Shown in pieces: positions 52,903 through 61,708 of a DNA stretch of 64,000 nucleotides (its first letter is position 1; every line of letters begins with the position of its first letter). The translations under genes and the position numbers were made by a program. Source of the stretch: an uncultured Aquimarina sp. (GTDB lineage Bacteria > Bacteroidota > Bacteroidia > Flavobacteriales > Flavobacteriaceae). The notes below the pieces were generated by a model. The model worked only from the letters and a program-made list of their open reading frames with translations, made no database searches and was not told the origin of the DNA. The stretch is from positions 25,845-89,844 of the forward strand of contig CANNBP010000019.1 of NCBI GenBank assembly GCA_947502885.1, written 5' to 3'.

Positions 52903-53184
52903 TTAAATACTTTTTAAATACCACTTATTCCTATCTCGAATAAATTCTTGATCATCAAGTTTAATAAACCTTGTTAACCTAAAAGCTTCTAGAAATATAG
53001 CCTCGATACTTGATTTAGATTTAGGCTGCTCACATCCGTTAAAGGTAAAAACCCCGTTATTTAAAACAATGGTATTATTTCTATGATCAACAACCATAAT
53101 ATACCCCTTGCTATATGATTTCTGAACAAATTCTTTTATTAGGGGTTGGTTTATTTTCATAAAAACTAGATCATTAACTACCAT
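52903..53184 (-). CDS. Hypothetical protein, 93 residues
   Basis: This small soluble protein is not one I recognise. It reads NDLVFMKINQPLIKEFVQKSYSKG, a beta-hairpin-like VDHRNNTIVLNNGVF, a polar break NGCEQPKSKSS, and helix IEAIFLEAFRLTRFI before a charged end RDRNKWYLKSI. A second possible start lies 8 codons inside (53160). It follows the two-helix membrane protein gene on the same strand after 86 bases and ends at the bidirectional terminator. It is probably the last gene of the beta-helix operon. Confidence 0.55.
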   Translation of the reverse strand: MVVNDLVFMKINQPLIKEFVQKSYSKGYIMVVDHRNNTIVLNNGVFTFNGCEQPKSKSSIEAIFLEAFRLTRFIKLDDQEFIRDRNKWYLKSI

Positions 53185-53270
53185 ATAACGGGGAATTTAT
53201 ACCAATTATTATTTCTATTATTTTTGTTTTAATGTTTCCATTATACAATAAACTTATAAATAGTAGTAAT

Positions 53271-53495
53271 TTACTCTATCGATTTTTCATTCTCACCTGC
53301 CTTGTTTTTGGCAATTTGAACAATGGTAGCAGGAGTAGTTAACATTAACACAGCAACCACCAATGCAATACCATTTAATACAGAGTTCTCTAAAGTGTCA
53401 TTAACAAATTCGAAAGTTATTTTCCCTAGTACAATTACTCCAATAGCTTGTAAAATATACTCCCAAATACGATATTTTTTTACCAAGTTTTTCAT
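53271..53495 (-). CDS. Small two-helix membrane protein, holin-sized
   Basis: This is a 74-residue protein from the ATG at 53495 (MKNLVKKYRIWEY). It has a basic N-terminus, helix one about 12-26 (YILQAIGVIVLGKIT), a short loop with FVNDTLENSVL, helix two about 39-60 (GIALVVAVLMLTTPATIVQ) and a charged tail (KNKAGENEKSIE). Size and layout are those of class II holins, but the family is not recognised, so this is only a resemblance. It starts 17 bases after the stop of the tail-fibre-like gene, so cotranscription is very likely. Confidence 0.6.
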   Translation of the reverse strand: MKNLVKKYRIWEYILQAIGVIVLGKITFEFVNDTLENSVLNGIALVVAVLMLTTPATIVQIAKNKAGENEKSIE

Positions 53496-53512
53496 TTTTA
53501 TATTTTTTAAAA

Positions 53513-56500
53513 TTAGTACCCTACTACCCATGAATTAGTCGCTATCTTTCTTAAAGTTCTAGCTCCTCCTTTCCCTATTGTCAATCCATCAACAATATCA
53601 GTTAGAATAGATACTCCACTTTCTGATGTAATTGTAATTGCAGATGTTGATTGATTAACTATTACGATTTCAGTTTTACCTGTCGGAAAAGCTACATTCG
53701 AGCTAAGAGGTACTGTATAGGTTGGTGTATTGGTTGTTGCTACTATTGTCTTATAGTTATCATTTAGGCCTAAAGTTCTATTGATATTATACACTTCAAT
53801 TCCACCTGTGGATATATAAGTTTTATTATCTATTGACCCATCTGCTTTTAAAAACTGATCACTGGTTCCTCCTGCTATTTCAAACTCATTGGCAACTACT
53901 TTCCCAGAAAACCATCCTTTTGTCCATTTTTTAAATGAAGCACCCAACGATATATTTGTTCCACTAGGATAAATTGCTCCTTGAGTAAAAGCTATTCCAG
54001 AAGGTTTGTTAGTCGAAACATTTCTAAAATTTAAGTACCCTGTATTATTAGCAATAGAACCTTGTAATCTATAATTCTGGTTATTAAATGTGTTTTCAAC
54101 TCTAAACATAGGGGATAAATTAGAATCACTAAACATTGTCATTCCTTCTGTAATTGTTCCTCCGTTGAATGAAGATGTTGCTCCATTAGATACATTTGTA
54201 ATCCTTCCTTTAGTATCGATAGTAATATTCGAATTCGAGTATGTTCCTGCCGTAACTCCAGTAGGATTTAGTACCCAATTAGATCCTGATTCAGAGATCG
54301 TAATATCTCCTTTGTTTCCATCTTGTACTCCTTCTAATTTGATAATATCGGTCCCTATACGTGGAATAAAATTCACATTTTTATATGTATTATTACTTTT
54401 AAAAGTAATGACCCCAGTATTAACACCCGTTGTATTGCCCCTGTTAAACCCTCCTGACTTATTAAGATCTACTGTTATAAGGTTTTTAGAAACAAACTTA
54501 CAATCATCAAAAATAGTTGTTCCTCTATGTCCTAAATACATGAACAAATCGATTGCATCATCATTATTTATAAACTCAACATTTTTAAAGACAAAATTGA
54601 CATTTTTGTCTTGAGCAATTCTTAATAGTTTGGTATAAGAAGGCGTACCAAATTGTGTATTATTCAATAATCCTTCTTTAGCACTTATATTTTCTGGAAC
54701 TTTAATAACACTATTTTCAACAATTATAGTTTTAAACCCTTCTACCCCATCACTAGAGTATTGATTTAAATTAAACCGCAACCACCCTTGTGTAAAAAGT
54801 CTATTGACCCTAAAGGATTTTGGAAAACCATAATCAAATGAAGCTCCTAAAGAAAGTTTGGCATTGTCAACTTCTGCAGCATAAAATGACCACCCTACAT
54901 GATGTCGATTATTAGGGGCAGCCTTCAATTTTTCTACAAAAAAGTCTGAATAACTTCCTTGTTGATAATTTGTCCCTTCTACTGCTCTATTGGATTTTTG
55001 ATAATCAGATAATGCATTATTTAAATCAACATATCTTATCAATGGATCACTTAATGCACTATGCTGAGTTGCTTCATGATTAAATCTCAATGTATTATTT
55101 TTCCATACAATAGTATTTTCCTCATCTATAAAAGATCTATTCCCCCAACTTCTATTGATATAGAATTTATTGTTTTCTACATAGCTAGGAGATCCTGTAC
55201 AGGCACCACTAGTAACAATACCGCCAGGGGTACCATCAATAACACGACTATTTTCAAAAATATTATTACTTGCAATAGCTCCTCCTGATCTAACTACAAG
55301 CTTTGTATTTTTCATAGTGTTACCTATAAATTTAGCATTTAAATCAATACTTACAGACTTGTGATCAAATTCGTTATTTGTAATAATATAATTTCTAGCG
55401 TAGGATCCTGCTATAGCTGCTGCTCCTCCATTCCATTCTCCTTTTAGTTCGATTCCATCTTGTCTAAATTTATTTCCTTCTATCACTATTCCCGAGCATC
55501 CTTTTAAAATAATATCTACCGCTGTATGCCCCCAAAACTCATTATAACCTATATAGTAGTTATATGCAGCCTTTGAGTAGTCTTCAATATTAATTCCTGA
55601 TTCTGGTTCTACACCTCCATTGTCATGAATCTTATTATAAATCACCTTTGTACCAATAGGTAAGTTAGTCATACCATGTCGACGGTTAAAATTTATCAAG
55701 CAATTTTCGATAATCCCTTCTTGAGCAAACGAAGGTGAATTGATGAAGTAGTAAAATTTATTCATCTCTAATCCAGAGTTTTTAATCATGAGACGATATT
55801 TAACAAAATTTATAGGTTTATGGACCAATTCATAAGGAGTTAACTCCGGCGACATCTCGATAAAATTATCATTTGCATCATAATAAGCTATATAGTAATG
55901 ATACTCTGCCAGATCAAAAGTTGCTTCAGAATTTGATCGGAGCATAAACCAATCTTGATGCGTTGGAAGTTTTCTGATGTTGGTTAAATAATAATAATCA
56001 GTGTTTGTATTATCAATGCTTCCATTAGATTCAATTACCCCTTGGGTCAAATCGTCAAATCGTATTGCATTCTGCCCATTACCTTGATCATCTCTACTAA
56101 TTGCATCACCATGAAACTCTGTTATTCTTATGTTCTCTATTTTACATCTAATGGCATTAGAACCAAATCTCACACCGTAAGCCCATTCATAGGGATTAAC
56201 TATCTCGTTAACATCTGCATTACTTGTTTCTTCAGTAAAAAAAGGCGTATAAAAAACACCTGGTTTTGCGTTTAAATCAATTCTTCCATCCGATCTTAGA
56301 TTTGCTGTATAATCTTTATAAATAGGATTAGTATTAATTGCATCAACAATTTGCTGTGTCTGCTCTGCAATTGTTCCTGGTAATAGTGTAATATAGCCAT
56401 CGATTTCTCTTTTTGTTAGATTATCTTGTCTATCAGGATGCTCAATAATTCGCAATCTGGTTGTACCCACATTAGTTCCTGCTGTTTTAACTTCTAGTAT

Positions 56501-57349
56501 TTGATCATAATCATGTTGATATCTGTCTCCTCTTAAAGTTCCTCCAGATATTTTACTACCGGTTGTATTATAAAAATCAAACATCACTGATTCTTCTCCT
56601 TCATTCGGAATGGCTCTTATTTCGACATCTCCACCTAACTCAACATGAATTCCATCAACATTATTTTCTTTACCTCCTTGGTCCGTTCCAATAATCCACA
56701 GTTTGTCATTAACAGCACCATTTGTAAAAAATGGGCTTCCGTAATCTGCATTATACATTGATCTGTAGTATATCCCCTTATCTTTTTTATTCCAGAATAC
56801 GTGTTTAGAAAATCTAGCGAGATATAAAAGATTTTTTCCTACATTAAAATTATCAGTTGTAAGTTGTCCATCATCTAATGCTCCTATATTTGAGGCGAAT
56901 ATTTTATTTCTTATCCCCCATGTACCCTTTATAGTTCCGTTAAAGGCATCTATTACTTTTTCAGTTCCTTCAATATAAAAATCACTGTTATTGCCTGTTA
57001 GAGTATAAGTCAATAAATCCAAATAGCCTCCACAACTTTTAAGTATTAGACCATCGGCAAGTGTAATATTTTGAGTAAGGGTTATCTTTGATTGCAAACA
57101 GGCAATCTTACCTTCGTTCATTGTATTCGTAAGATCTAATACAGAAGTTACCACAAACTCATTTTGATTGACATCTTGATTATCATCAAAAACTGCAATC
57201 TTTAAGAATCCACTTCGTGTCATGCTAGAATTTGTTTCTTTTCTAATTAAATCACTTGTAAAAGTAGTTTCCTTTAGTTTTGAAAAACTATACATATTAA
57301 TCAATATGCAAAAAAACATTCCGGTTGTAATTAGTACTTTTCTCATCAT
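53513..57349 (-). CDS. Secreted beta-helix protein with phage tail-fibre-like C-terminus
   Basis: This is a 1278-residue protein with a Sec signal peptide (RKVLITTGMFFCILINMYSFS). Residues 60-300 and 440-860 consist of many parallel beta-helix turns (VIEGNKFRQDGIELKG, ITNNEFDHKSVSIDL, NNIFENSRV), as in pectate-lyase-like and tailspike proteins. From about 1020 the sequence changes to short glycine/threonine-rich modules usual in phage tail fibres: WVLNPTGVTAGTYSNSNITI, DTKGRITNVSNGATS, GTSDQFLKADGSIDNKTYIS, and the terminal ARTLRKIATNSWVVGY. No T9SS sorting tail is seen. Its substrate is probably a polysaccharide but no catalytic residues were identified. The next genes encode a two-helix membrane protein and a small unknown. 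Confidence 0.75.
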   Translation of the reverse strand: MMRKVLITTGMFFCILINMYSFSKLKETTFTSDLIRKETNSSMTRSGFLKIAVFDDNQDVNQNEFVVTSVLDLTNTMNEGKIACLQSKITLTQNITLADGLILKSCGGYLDLLTYTLTGNNSDFYIEGTEKVIDAFNGTIKGTWGIRNKIFASNIGALDDGQLTTDNFNVGKNLLYLARFSKHVFWNKKDKGIYYRSMYNADYGSPFFTNGAVNDKLWIIGTDQGGKENNVDGIHVELGGDVEIRAIPNEGEESVMFDFYNTTGSKISGGTLRGDRYQHDYDQILEVKTAGTNVGTTRLRIIEHPDRQDNLTKREIDGYITLLPGTIAEQTQQIVDAINTNPIYKDYTANLRSDGRIDLNAKPGVFYTPFFTEETSNADVNEIVNPYEWAYGVRFGSNAIRCKIENIRITEFHGDAISRDDQGNGQNAIRFDDLTQGVIESNGSIDNTNTDYYYLTNIRKLPTHQDWFMLRSNSEATFDLAEYHYYIAYYDANDNFIEMSPELTPYELVHKPINFVKYRLMIKNSGLEMNKFYYFINSPSFAQEGIIENCLINFNRRHGMTNLPIGTKVIYNKIHDNGGVEPESGINIEDYSKAAYNYYIGYNEFWGHTAVDIILKGCSGIVIEGNKFRQDGIELKGEWNGGAAAIAGSYARNYIITNNEFDHKSVSIDLNAKFIGNTMKNTKLVVRSGGAIASNNIFENSRVIDGTPGGIVTSGACTGSPSYVENNKFYINRSWGNRSFIDEENTIVWKNNTLRFNHEATQHSALSDPLIRYVDLNNALSDYQKSNRAVEGTNYQQGSYSDFFVEKLKAAPNNRHHVGWSFYAAEVDNAKLSLGASFDYGFPKSFRVNRLFTQGWLRFNLNQYSSDGVEGFKTIIVENSVIKVPENISAKEGLLNNTQFGTPSYTKLLRIAQDKNVNFVFKNVEFINNDDAIDLFMYLGHRGTTIFDDCKFVSKNLITVDLNKSGGFNRGNTTGVNTGVITFKSNNTYKNVNFIPRIGTDIIKLEGVQDGNKGDITISESGSNWVLNPTGVTAGTYSNSNITIDTKGRITNVSNGATSSFNGGTITEGMTMFSDSNLSPMFRVENTFNNQNYRLQGSIANNTGYLNFRNVSTNKPSGIAFTQGAIYPSGTNISLGASFKKWTKGWFSGKVVANEFEIAGGTSDQFLKADGSIDNKTYISTGGIEVYNINRTLGLNDNYKTIVATTNTPTYTVPLSSNVAFPTGKTEIVIVNQSTSAITITSESGVSILTDIVDGLTIGKGGARTLRKIATNSWVVGY

Positions 57350-57865
57350 ATTATTGTTTTTGGGTTATATATTATCACTGCAACGATTACAGCTTCGTTG
57401 ATTAATTTTTAATAATATGATTTGGCGAAGAAGACTAAGGAGTATGAATACTATTTGTAAAGATTCAAAGATTTTTAGAGTAAGCCAGTTTGGGGTAAGG
57501 ACATCATATGAGTATCAATTTAAAACTCACAATAAGTCTTGTAATACAGTTTAACTTTTGGTTTACTTTATACTTATTTTAAAAGCTGAAAAAAGCTTTT
57601 TTTGCCATTTGCTTAGATCATGGCCAAAGAACTAACTTCTTTAAATAAACTTTTACCTCTCAAAAATTAGATTAAAAATTAATCAATGACTTAAAAAAAC
57701 GAAGTACATACTTTCGATTCTAACAATTAAATTAATTCAGAAATTCTCTCTTTAAAAGTTTATTCTATCCCAAGAAAACAGGAAGGGGTTGCTTATATTA
57801 TTGGTTATTCCGTTAGTTTTAGTTTTTATATATTTGTTATATTGTTGATGTCCAACAACACAAAT

Positions 57866-57882
57866 ATCGAAATAATTTCGAT
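57866..57882. promoter_or_regulatory. Inverted repeat operator candidate O1
   Basis: The sequence ATCGAAATAATTTCGAT is a 17-base inverted repeat of the 7-base half-site ATCGAAA around a 3-base centre TAA. It lies 54 bases before the ATG of the repressor-like gene and is repeated almost exactly inside that gene. Confidence 0.6.
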
Positions 57883-57894
57883 TAAAAACAAAAT

Positions 57895-57916
57895 AATTTC
57901 GATTTATTTCGAAATT
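57895..57916. promoter_or_regulatory. Operator candidate O2, overlapping half-sites
   Basis: AATTTCGAT is followed by ATTTCGAAAT, giving three further TTTCGA or TCGAAA half-sites within 22 bases. The 10-base segment 57906-57915 is a perfect palindrome. It starts 12 bases after O1 ends, which is close enough for cooperative binding of a dimer pair. Confidence 0.5.
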
Positions 57917-57936
57917 AAACGAAACTACTGCTACAC

Positions 57937-58326
57937 ATGGATACTATCAATCAACGAATAGATATCATCATCAACGAGTTAAAACTTACGAACAAAGAGT
58001 TTGGTAGTTTTTTAGGTGTAACCGAGGCCACTGCAAGAAATTTGAGAAAGGAAGGAGTTGTAAAAGAAATTTATATCGAAACAATTTCGAATAAATGGAA
58101 TTACAATAAAAAATGGATTGAAGATGGCTCTGGAGATAAGTATAAAAGTTCTAGTAATAAATCTGTTCATTCCAGTAAAGACTTAATGGATATTGCAAAT
58201 GATTCTATAGACAATTGGGAAGAGTTGATGAAAATAGATAAGTTTAAAAGCCACTATTATTTACAACTAACAAAAACTCTCAATATTGATTTAGAAGAAA
58301 TTATTGAAAGAGCACTAAGTAAATAA
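57937..58326 (+). CDS. Phage repressor-like HTH protein
   Basis: This is a 129-residue DNA-binding protein. Residues 1-60 (NQRIDIIINELKLTNKEFGSFLGVTEATARNLRKEG, then YIETISNKWNYNKKWIEDGSGD) match the helix-turn-helix of CI-type repressors from Bacteroidota phages and related XRE proteins. The rest is helical (DNWEELMKIDKFKSHYYLQLTKTLNIDLEEIIERAL) and lacks the S24 self-cleaving domain, so RecA-triggered inactivation is not expected. It is divergent from the tail-fibre-like operon. Repeated TTTCGA half-sites upstream and inside the gene suggest autoregulation. Confidence 0.78.
   Translation: MDTINQRIDIIINELKLTNKEFGSFLGVTEATARNLRKEGVVKEIYIETISNKWNYNKKWIEDGSGDKYKSSSNKSVHSSKDLMDIANDSIDNWEELMKIDKFKSHYYLQLTKTLNIDLEEIIERALSK
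58075..58091. promoter_or_regulatory. Operator candidate O3 inside the HTH coding sequence
   Basis: ATCGAAACAATTTCGAA inside the coding region differs from O1 at only two of 17 positions. Encoding it requires the residues YIETISN. An intragenic repeat of a promoter operator is a known autorepression arrangement, but coincidence in AT-rich DNA cannot be excluded. Confidence 0.45.
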
Positions 58327-58402
58327 AGTAATTATCCCACTATTAACCGACTTTTTTCTAATCACTAACTTTACTACCAACTCCTTCAGGAAGGAATTAA
58401 TG

Positions 58403-58606
58403 TTAATTAAATTTAGAGTTGTACTTTTTTAATAGTGCGCTTTTTATAGATTTAATATCAAACCCCATTTCGAATAACTTCAGAAGTTTGGATTTTAATT
58501 TCTTTTCTTCTTTCTGTGTTAATTCTTGATATTCTTTTTTAAAAGTCTGGATAGATTTTTCTTGGGAAAAGGCAGAATCCCTAAACATTTTTTTTTTAGT
58601 ACTCAT
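58403..58606 (-). CDS. Small basic hypothetical protein
   Basis: This is a 67-residue, lysine-rich, helical protein (KKEYQELTQKEEKKLKSKLLKLFEMGFDIKSIKSALLKKY). I do not recognise it. It faces the HTH gene and ends 77 bases beyond it. Codon use and composition are plausible for a gene, and the helix has an amphipathic pattern. It could be a small DNA-binding partner in the accessory block, or a chance frame. Confidence 0.4.
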   Translation of the reverse strand: MSTKKKMFRDSAFSQEKSIQTFKKEYQELTQKEEKKLKSKLLKLFEMGFDIKSIKSALLKKYNSKFN

Positions 58607-59178
58607 TTTTAGTGGCTTAGTTGGTTTATTTAGATTATTTTCTAAAACTCATTCTTTTATACAAGAATAGAAATACGCTCATGTTTGCCACATTACAAAA
58701 GAAATTAAAAAAACTTTGAATAACATCCTTAATTTGCGACACTAAATACCTAAAAGACATACTATAAATCGAGACTCATCTCATCTGTATAATCCATATC
58801 AATAGTTAATGATTTACATTTTGAATTTTCAATTTGTATTATTCATTAAAGACTTATAAAAAGAAAATAACCATCAAAAAGCTTTAGACGAAAATTCATG
58901 ATAATTTTGGCAACATCATGACTTTATTGTCGTCTTTTATTTTTAAATAATACAAACGCCTCTGATTTCTTTTTACTATTTTTGGGCACATAAAAAATTA
59001 TAGGGAAACTATTATTATTGATTTTTAGAATTTAACATTATCGCTTTAGATAATATAAATTGGTTACAAAAGACCCTTAGCCTGTGACAGTGTATAAATT
59101 ACAAATTAGGTTAAGTTTTAATTAGTTTCAACAAACATTTCACGTAGTAAGCGTGAAGCTACTTGAAAAAAGTAATTT
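58607..59178. other. Intergenic region, with possible promoter for DUF6452
   Basis: There are 570 AT-rich bases without a credible gene. An exact -7 match TATTTTTG lies at 58977-58984 on the plus strand, which would give a leader of about 185 bases to the gene at 59179. A short inverted repeat TTCACG/CGTGAA (59139-59144 with 59152-59157) lies just upstream of that start. Confidence 0.4.
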
Positions 59179-59700
59179 ATGAGTTTAGGAAAAAGAGTTT
59201 CATATATTTTAGTTTCTATTTTGGTATTATCCTTAACTATCAATTGTGAACGTGATGATATATGTGCAGAAGGCACACCAACAACTCCACTTTTAATTAT
59301 AAAGTTCATTGATTTTGAAAATGGAACAGAAATAAAAGCTCCTGCAGACCTACAAGTTAAGGCTTCGGATCTTGAAACTGCTTATAGTTTAGGTACTGTT
59401 AGAGATTCTATTTTAATTCCTCTTAAAACCAACACTACCGTTACCGATTTTGAATTTACAATTAATACAAGTGCTGCTCCAGAAGAAACTACTAATCCCA
59501 AAAACACAGATGTTATAAGTATTCAATATACACCTGTAGAAGAATACGTTAGTAGCGCATGTGGTTTTAAAGTTAATTATGAAGGAATTACTATTTCTCC
59601 TGCAGAAGTAGGAGATGACGGCGGTTGGATAAAAAATATTACTATACAAAGACAGAACATAACGGATGAGAGCAATGCGCACGTATTTATTTTTCATTAG
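59179..59700 (+). CDS. DUF6452 family lipoprotein
   Basis: This is a 173-residue exported protein, with lipobox-like LSLTINCERDDIC and an extra nearby cysteine. A beta-rich domain follows (TTPLLIIKFIDFENGTEIK, DSILIPLKTNTTVTDFEFTINT, SSACGFKVNYEGITISPAEV). It matches the flavobacterial DUF6452 family of unknown function and stands next to DUF6048, its usual neighbour. The two coding regions overlap by 35 bases. Confidence 0.88.
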   Translation: MSLGKRVSYILVSILVLSLTINCERDDICAEGTPTTPLLIIKFIDFENGTEIKAPADLQVKASDLETAYSLGTVRDSILIPLKTNTTVTDFEFTINTSAAPEETTNPKNTDVISIQYTPVEEYVSSACGFKVNYEGITISPAEVGDDGGWIKNITIQRQNITDESNAHVFIFH

Positions 59701-60427
59701 CCTACTAATTACACTTTGTTCTTATTCTCAAGAAAAAGAAGAGGAACAACAACTTATTTCAAAAGACACTCTACCTCCTGGAGAAAAATATGGTCTTAGA
59801 ATAGGTATTGATCTTAGTAAATTAATTCGTTCTACCGTGGATGATAATTATACTGGAGTAGAAATTGTTGGGGACTATAGATTTTACAAAAACTTATATA
59901 TAGCTTCAGAAATTGGTAATGAATCTTTTACAAGAGATGAAGAAAATATTAATGTTAAAGGGTCTGGAAATTACATTCGAGCAGGTGTAGATTATAACGT
60001 TTATAAAAACTGGTACGGAATGCAAAATAACATTTACGTAGGTTTACGTTATGGGTTCTCTACTTTTGATCAAACGCTTAATGATTATACCATTTTTACA
60101 AACACAAACTATTTTGGTGTTAATCAAATAACAGAGCGTATTGAGTCTAAAGGATTGACTGCTGGTTGGATTGAATTTATTTTTGGTATTAAAGTAGAAA
60201 CTCTTAAAAATTTATATTTGAGTGCTAATGTATCTCTTAAGAGTTTGGTTAATGAAGAACGACCTAATAGATTCGACAATTTATACATCCCGGGATTTGG
60301 AAGAACAAATGATTTTAGTAGTATTGGTGTTGGATATGGATATTCAATTAGCTACTTAATTCCATTTTTTAAGAAAAAGAAAGGTTCCAAATCACCTAAA
60401 AAGGATAAGGAACCTAAAGAAGAATAA
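59666..60427 (+). CDS. DUF6048 family outer-membrane-like protein
   Basis: This is a 253-residue exported protein with signal peptide RTYLFFISLLITLCSYSQ. Beta-strand-rich content (GVEIVGDYRFYKNLYIASEIG, GNYIRAGVDYNVYKNWYG, NIYVGLRYGFSTF, IGVGYGYSISYLIPFF) with alternating hydrophobic residues is typical of an outer membrane beta-barrel. A lysine-rich tail follows (KKKKGSKSPKKDKEPKEE). It is the DUF6048 family, coupled to DUF6452. A second ATG three codons in (59675) is equally likely as the start. Confidence 0.85.
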   Translation: MRAMRTYLFFISLLITLCSYSQEKEEEQQLISKDTLPPGEKYGLRIGIDLSKLIRSTVDDNYTGVEIVGDYRFYKNLYIASEIGNESFTRDEENINVKGSGNYIRAGVDYNVYKNWYGMQNNIYVGLRYGFSTFDQTLNDYTIFTNTNYFGVNQITERIESKGLTAGWIEFIFGIKVETLKNLYLSANVSLKSLVNEERPNRFDNLYIPGFGRTNDFSSIGVGYGYSISYLIPFFKKKKGSKSPKKDKEPKEE

Positions 60428-60459
60428 TACATTATTTTTAGAAAAAATAAGTTGTTTTG

Positions 60460-61617
60460 TTATTTCTGAAATTTTGTTCTTTTACTCCCTGCATACATTT
60501 CGTACTTTACTAATTTTGCTTCTAACTTTCCGTTAAAAACTTTTATTTTTCTCGAAGGACGAAGTCCTACATGTTTTAATGCCTCAAGGTTTCCTGTAAT
60601 AAACCAAGCATTAGTCCCAGGGTAACTTTTTTTCAGTGTATCTCCAATTTTAGAATAAAATTCTTCAATATTTATCTCTAAACGTTCATCATATGGAGGA
60701 TTAAATACCATGTGAAGTGATCCTTCTAGTTCTTTATTAGATTCAAAAAAATCTCCTTCTTTAATTGTAATAAAATCAGAAAGGTTAGCATTTTCAACAT
60801 TCTTATTCGCTTTTCGAACAGTAGCCCCCTCCTTATCCATTCCAATTATCGAATAACGAAAATCTCTTGTTTTCTTAAGACAAACTTCTTCTATTTTTTC
60901 GTACAAATCCATATCCCAGTCTAGCCATTTTTCAAAAGCAAATTCTTTTCTATTCAAATTAGGCGGAATATTACAAGCAATCATAGCGGCTTCTATAGCC
61001 ATTGTACCACTACCACACATTGGATCCATAAAATCACATTGCCCATTCCATCCAGAAAGCAATAATAAACCAGCAGCTAGTACCTCATTAATAGGAGCTA
61101 CATTTGTTGCCGTACGATACCCTCTATGATGTAATGAACCTCCTGAACTATCCAAAGACACAGTACACACATCTTGTTGAATATGAATATTAATAGTTAA
61201 GTCTGGATAATCTAAATCCACACTTGGCCTATTCCCTGTTTCGTCTCTAAATTTATCAACAATAGCATCTTTAGTCTTTAAGGCAATAAATTGTGAATGA
61301 TTAAAAAGTGTAGAATTTACTGTTGCATAAATGGCAAACGTATCATTAACATCCAAATACTCTTTCCATACTATACTTTGTATAAAATCATACAATTCTT
61401 TTTCATTTCTAACCTTACCAGAAGTAATAGGTTTTAATATACGTACTGCCGTTCTTAAACAGAGATTAGCCTTATACATAAATCCCGTGTCTCCATAAAA
61501 ACTAACAACACGATTCCCAACCTTAACATCTTGCGCACCCAAATCCCTTAATTCTCGTGCAAGAATTTCCTCAAAGCCAAAAAGAGTTTTGGCTACCATT
61601 TTAAATGATTTACTCAC
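60460..61617 (-). CDS. THUMP-domain class I RNA methyltransferase, RlmL N-terminal half type
   Basis: This is a SAM-dependent RNA N2-guanine methyltransferase similar to the N-terminal half of E. coli RlmL. I favour the GTG start at 61617 (then SKSFKMVAKTLFGFEEILARELRDLGA); the ATG at 61599 is an alternative, and the longer frame to 61680 has an unrelated extension. A THUMP domain lies at about 45-155. The methyltransferase has DPMCGSGTMAIEAAMIA (SAM motif) and the catalytic NPPY motif (VFNPPYDERL). The target is probably 23S rRNA guanine, by family. It ends close to DUF6048 and is divergent from the next methyltransferase. Confidence 0.9.
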   Translation of the reverse strand: MSKSFKMVAKTLFGFEEILARELRDLGAQDVKVGNRVVSFYGDTGFMYKANLCLRTAVRILKPITSGKVRNEKELYDFIQSIVWKEYLDVNDTFAIYATVNSTLFNHSQFIALKTKDAIVDKFRDETGNRPSVDLDYPDLTINIHIQQDVCTVSLDSSGGSLHHRGYRTATNVAPINEVLAAGLLLLSGWNGQCDFMDPMCGSGTMAIEAAMIACNIPPNLNRKEFAFEKWLDWDMDLYEKIEEVCLKKTRDFRYSIIGMDKEGATVRKANKNVENANLSDFITIKEGDFFESNKELEGSLHMVFNPPYDERLEINIEEFYSKIGDTLKKSYPGTNAWFITGNLEALKHVGLRPSRKIKVFNGKLEAKLVKYEMYAGSKRTKFQK

Positions 61618-61697
61618 TATATACGTTTTCGATATAAAATTACATAAAGTTAGTCTGTTTAAACAAGAAACTTTCTGCAACTTCTATAATTAAACCG

Positions 61698-61705
61698 CAA
61701 AAATA
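61698..61705 (-). promoter_or_regulatory. -7 box for the THUMP methyltransferase
   Basis: On the minus strand TATTTTTG matches TAnnTTTG exactly. It predicts initiation near 61691 and a leader of about 75 bases before the GTG. It lies three bases from the opposing -7 box. Confidence 0.55.
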
Positions 61706-61708
61706 CAT

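Larger units (their letters stand above)
57350..57936. other. Divergent control region between tail-fibre-like gene and HTH gene
   Basis: These 587 bases lie between oppositely oriented genes. They contain an inverted repeat CAACGA/TCGTTG (57381-57386 with 57395-57400), and a terminator-like hairpin AAAAGCT/AGCTTTT followed by T (57581-57603) with no gene known to lead into it. There is also TTGTTG/CAACAA at 57842-57858, and the TTTCGA repeats listed separately near the HTH gene. No exact TAnnTTTG box for the large gene was found. Confidence 0.5.

Noticed and set aside
54090..54614. Plus-strand frame of 174 codons opposite the tail-fibre-like gene
   Set aside because: Antisense shadow of a repetitive beta-helix coding region; no start context or family signature.
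53513..57349. T9SS cargo assignment for the beta-helix protein
   Set aside because: It has a signal peptide but lacks the C-terminal sorting domain pattern seen in the two true cargo proteins; its end resembles a phage fibre.
58681..58719. Short open frame MFATLQKKLKKL
   Set aside because: Only 12 codons, with no supporting start signal; treated as non-coding.
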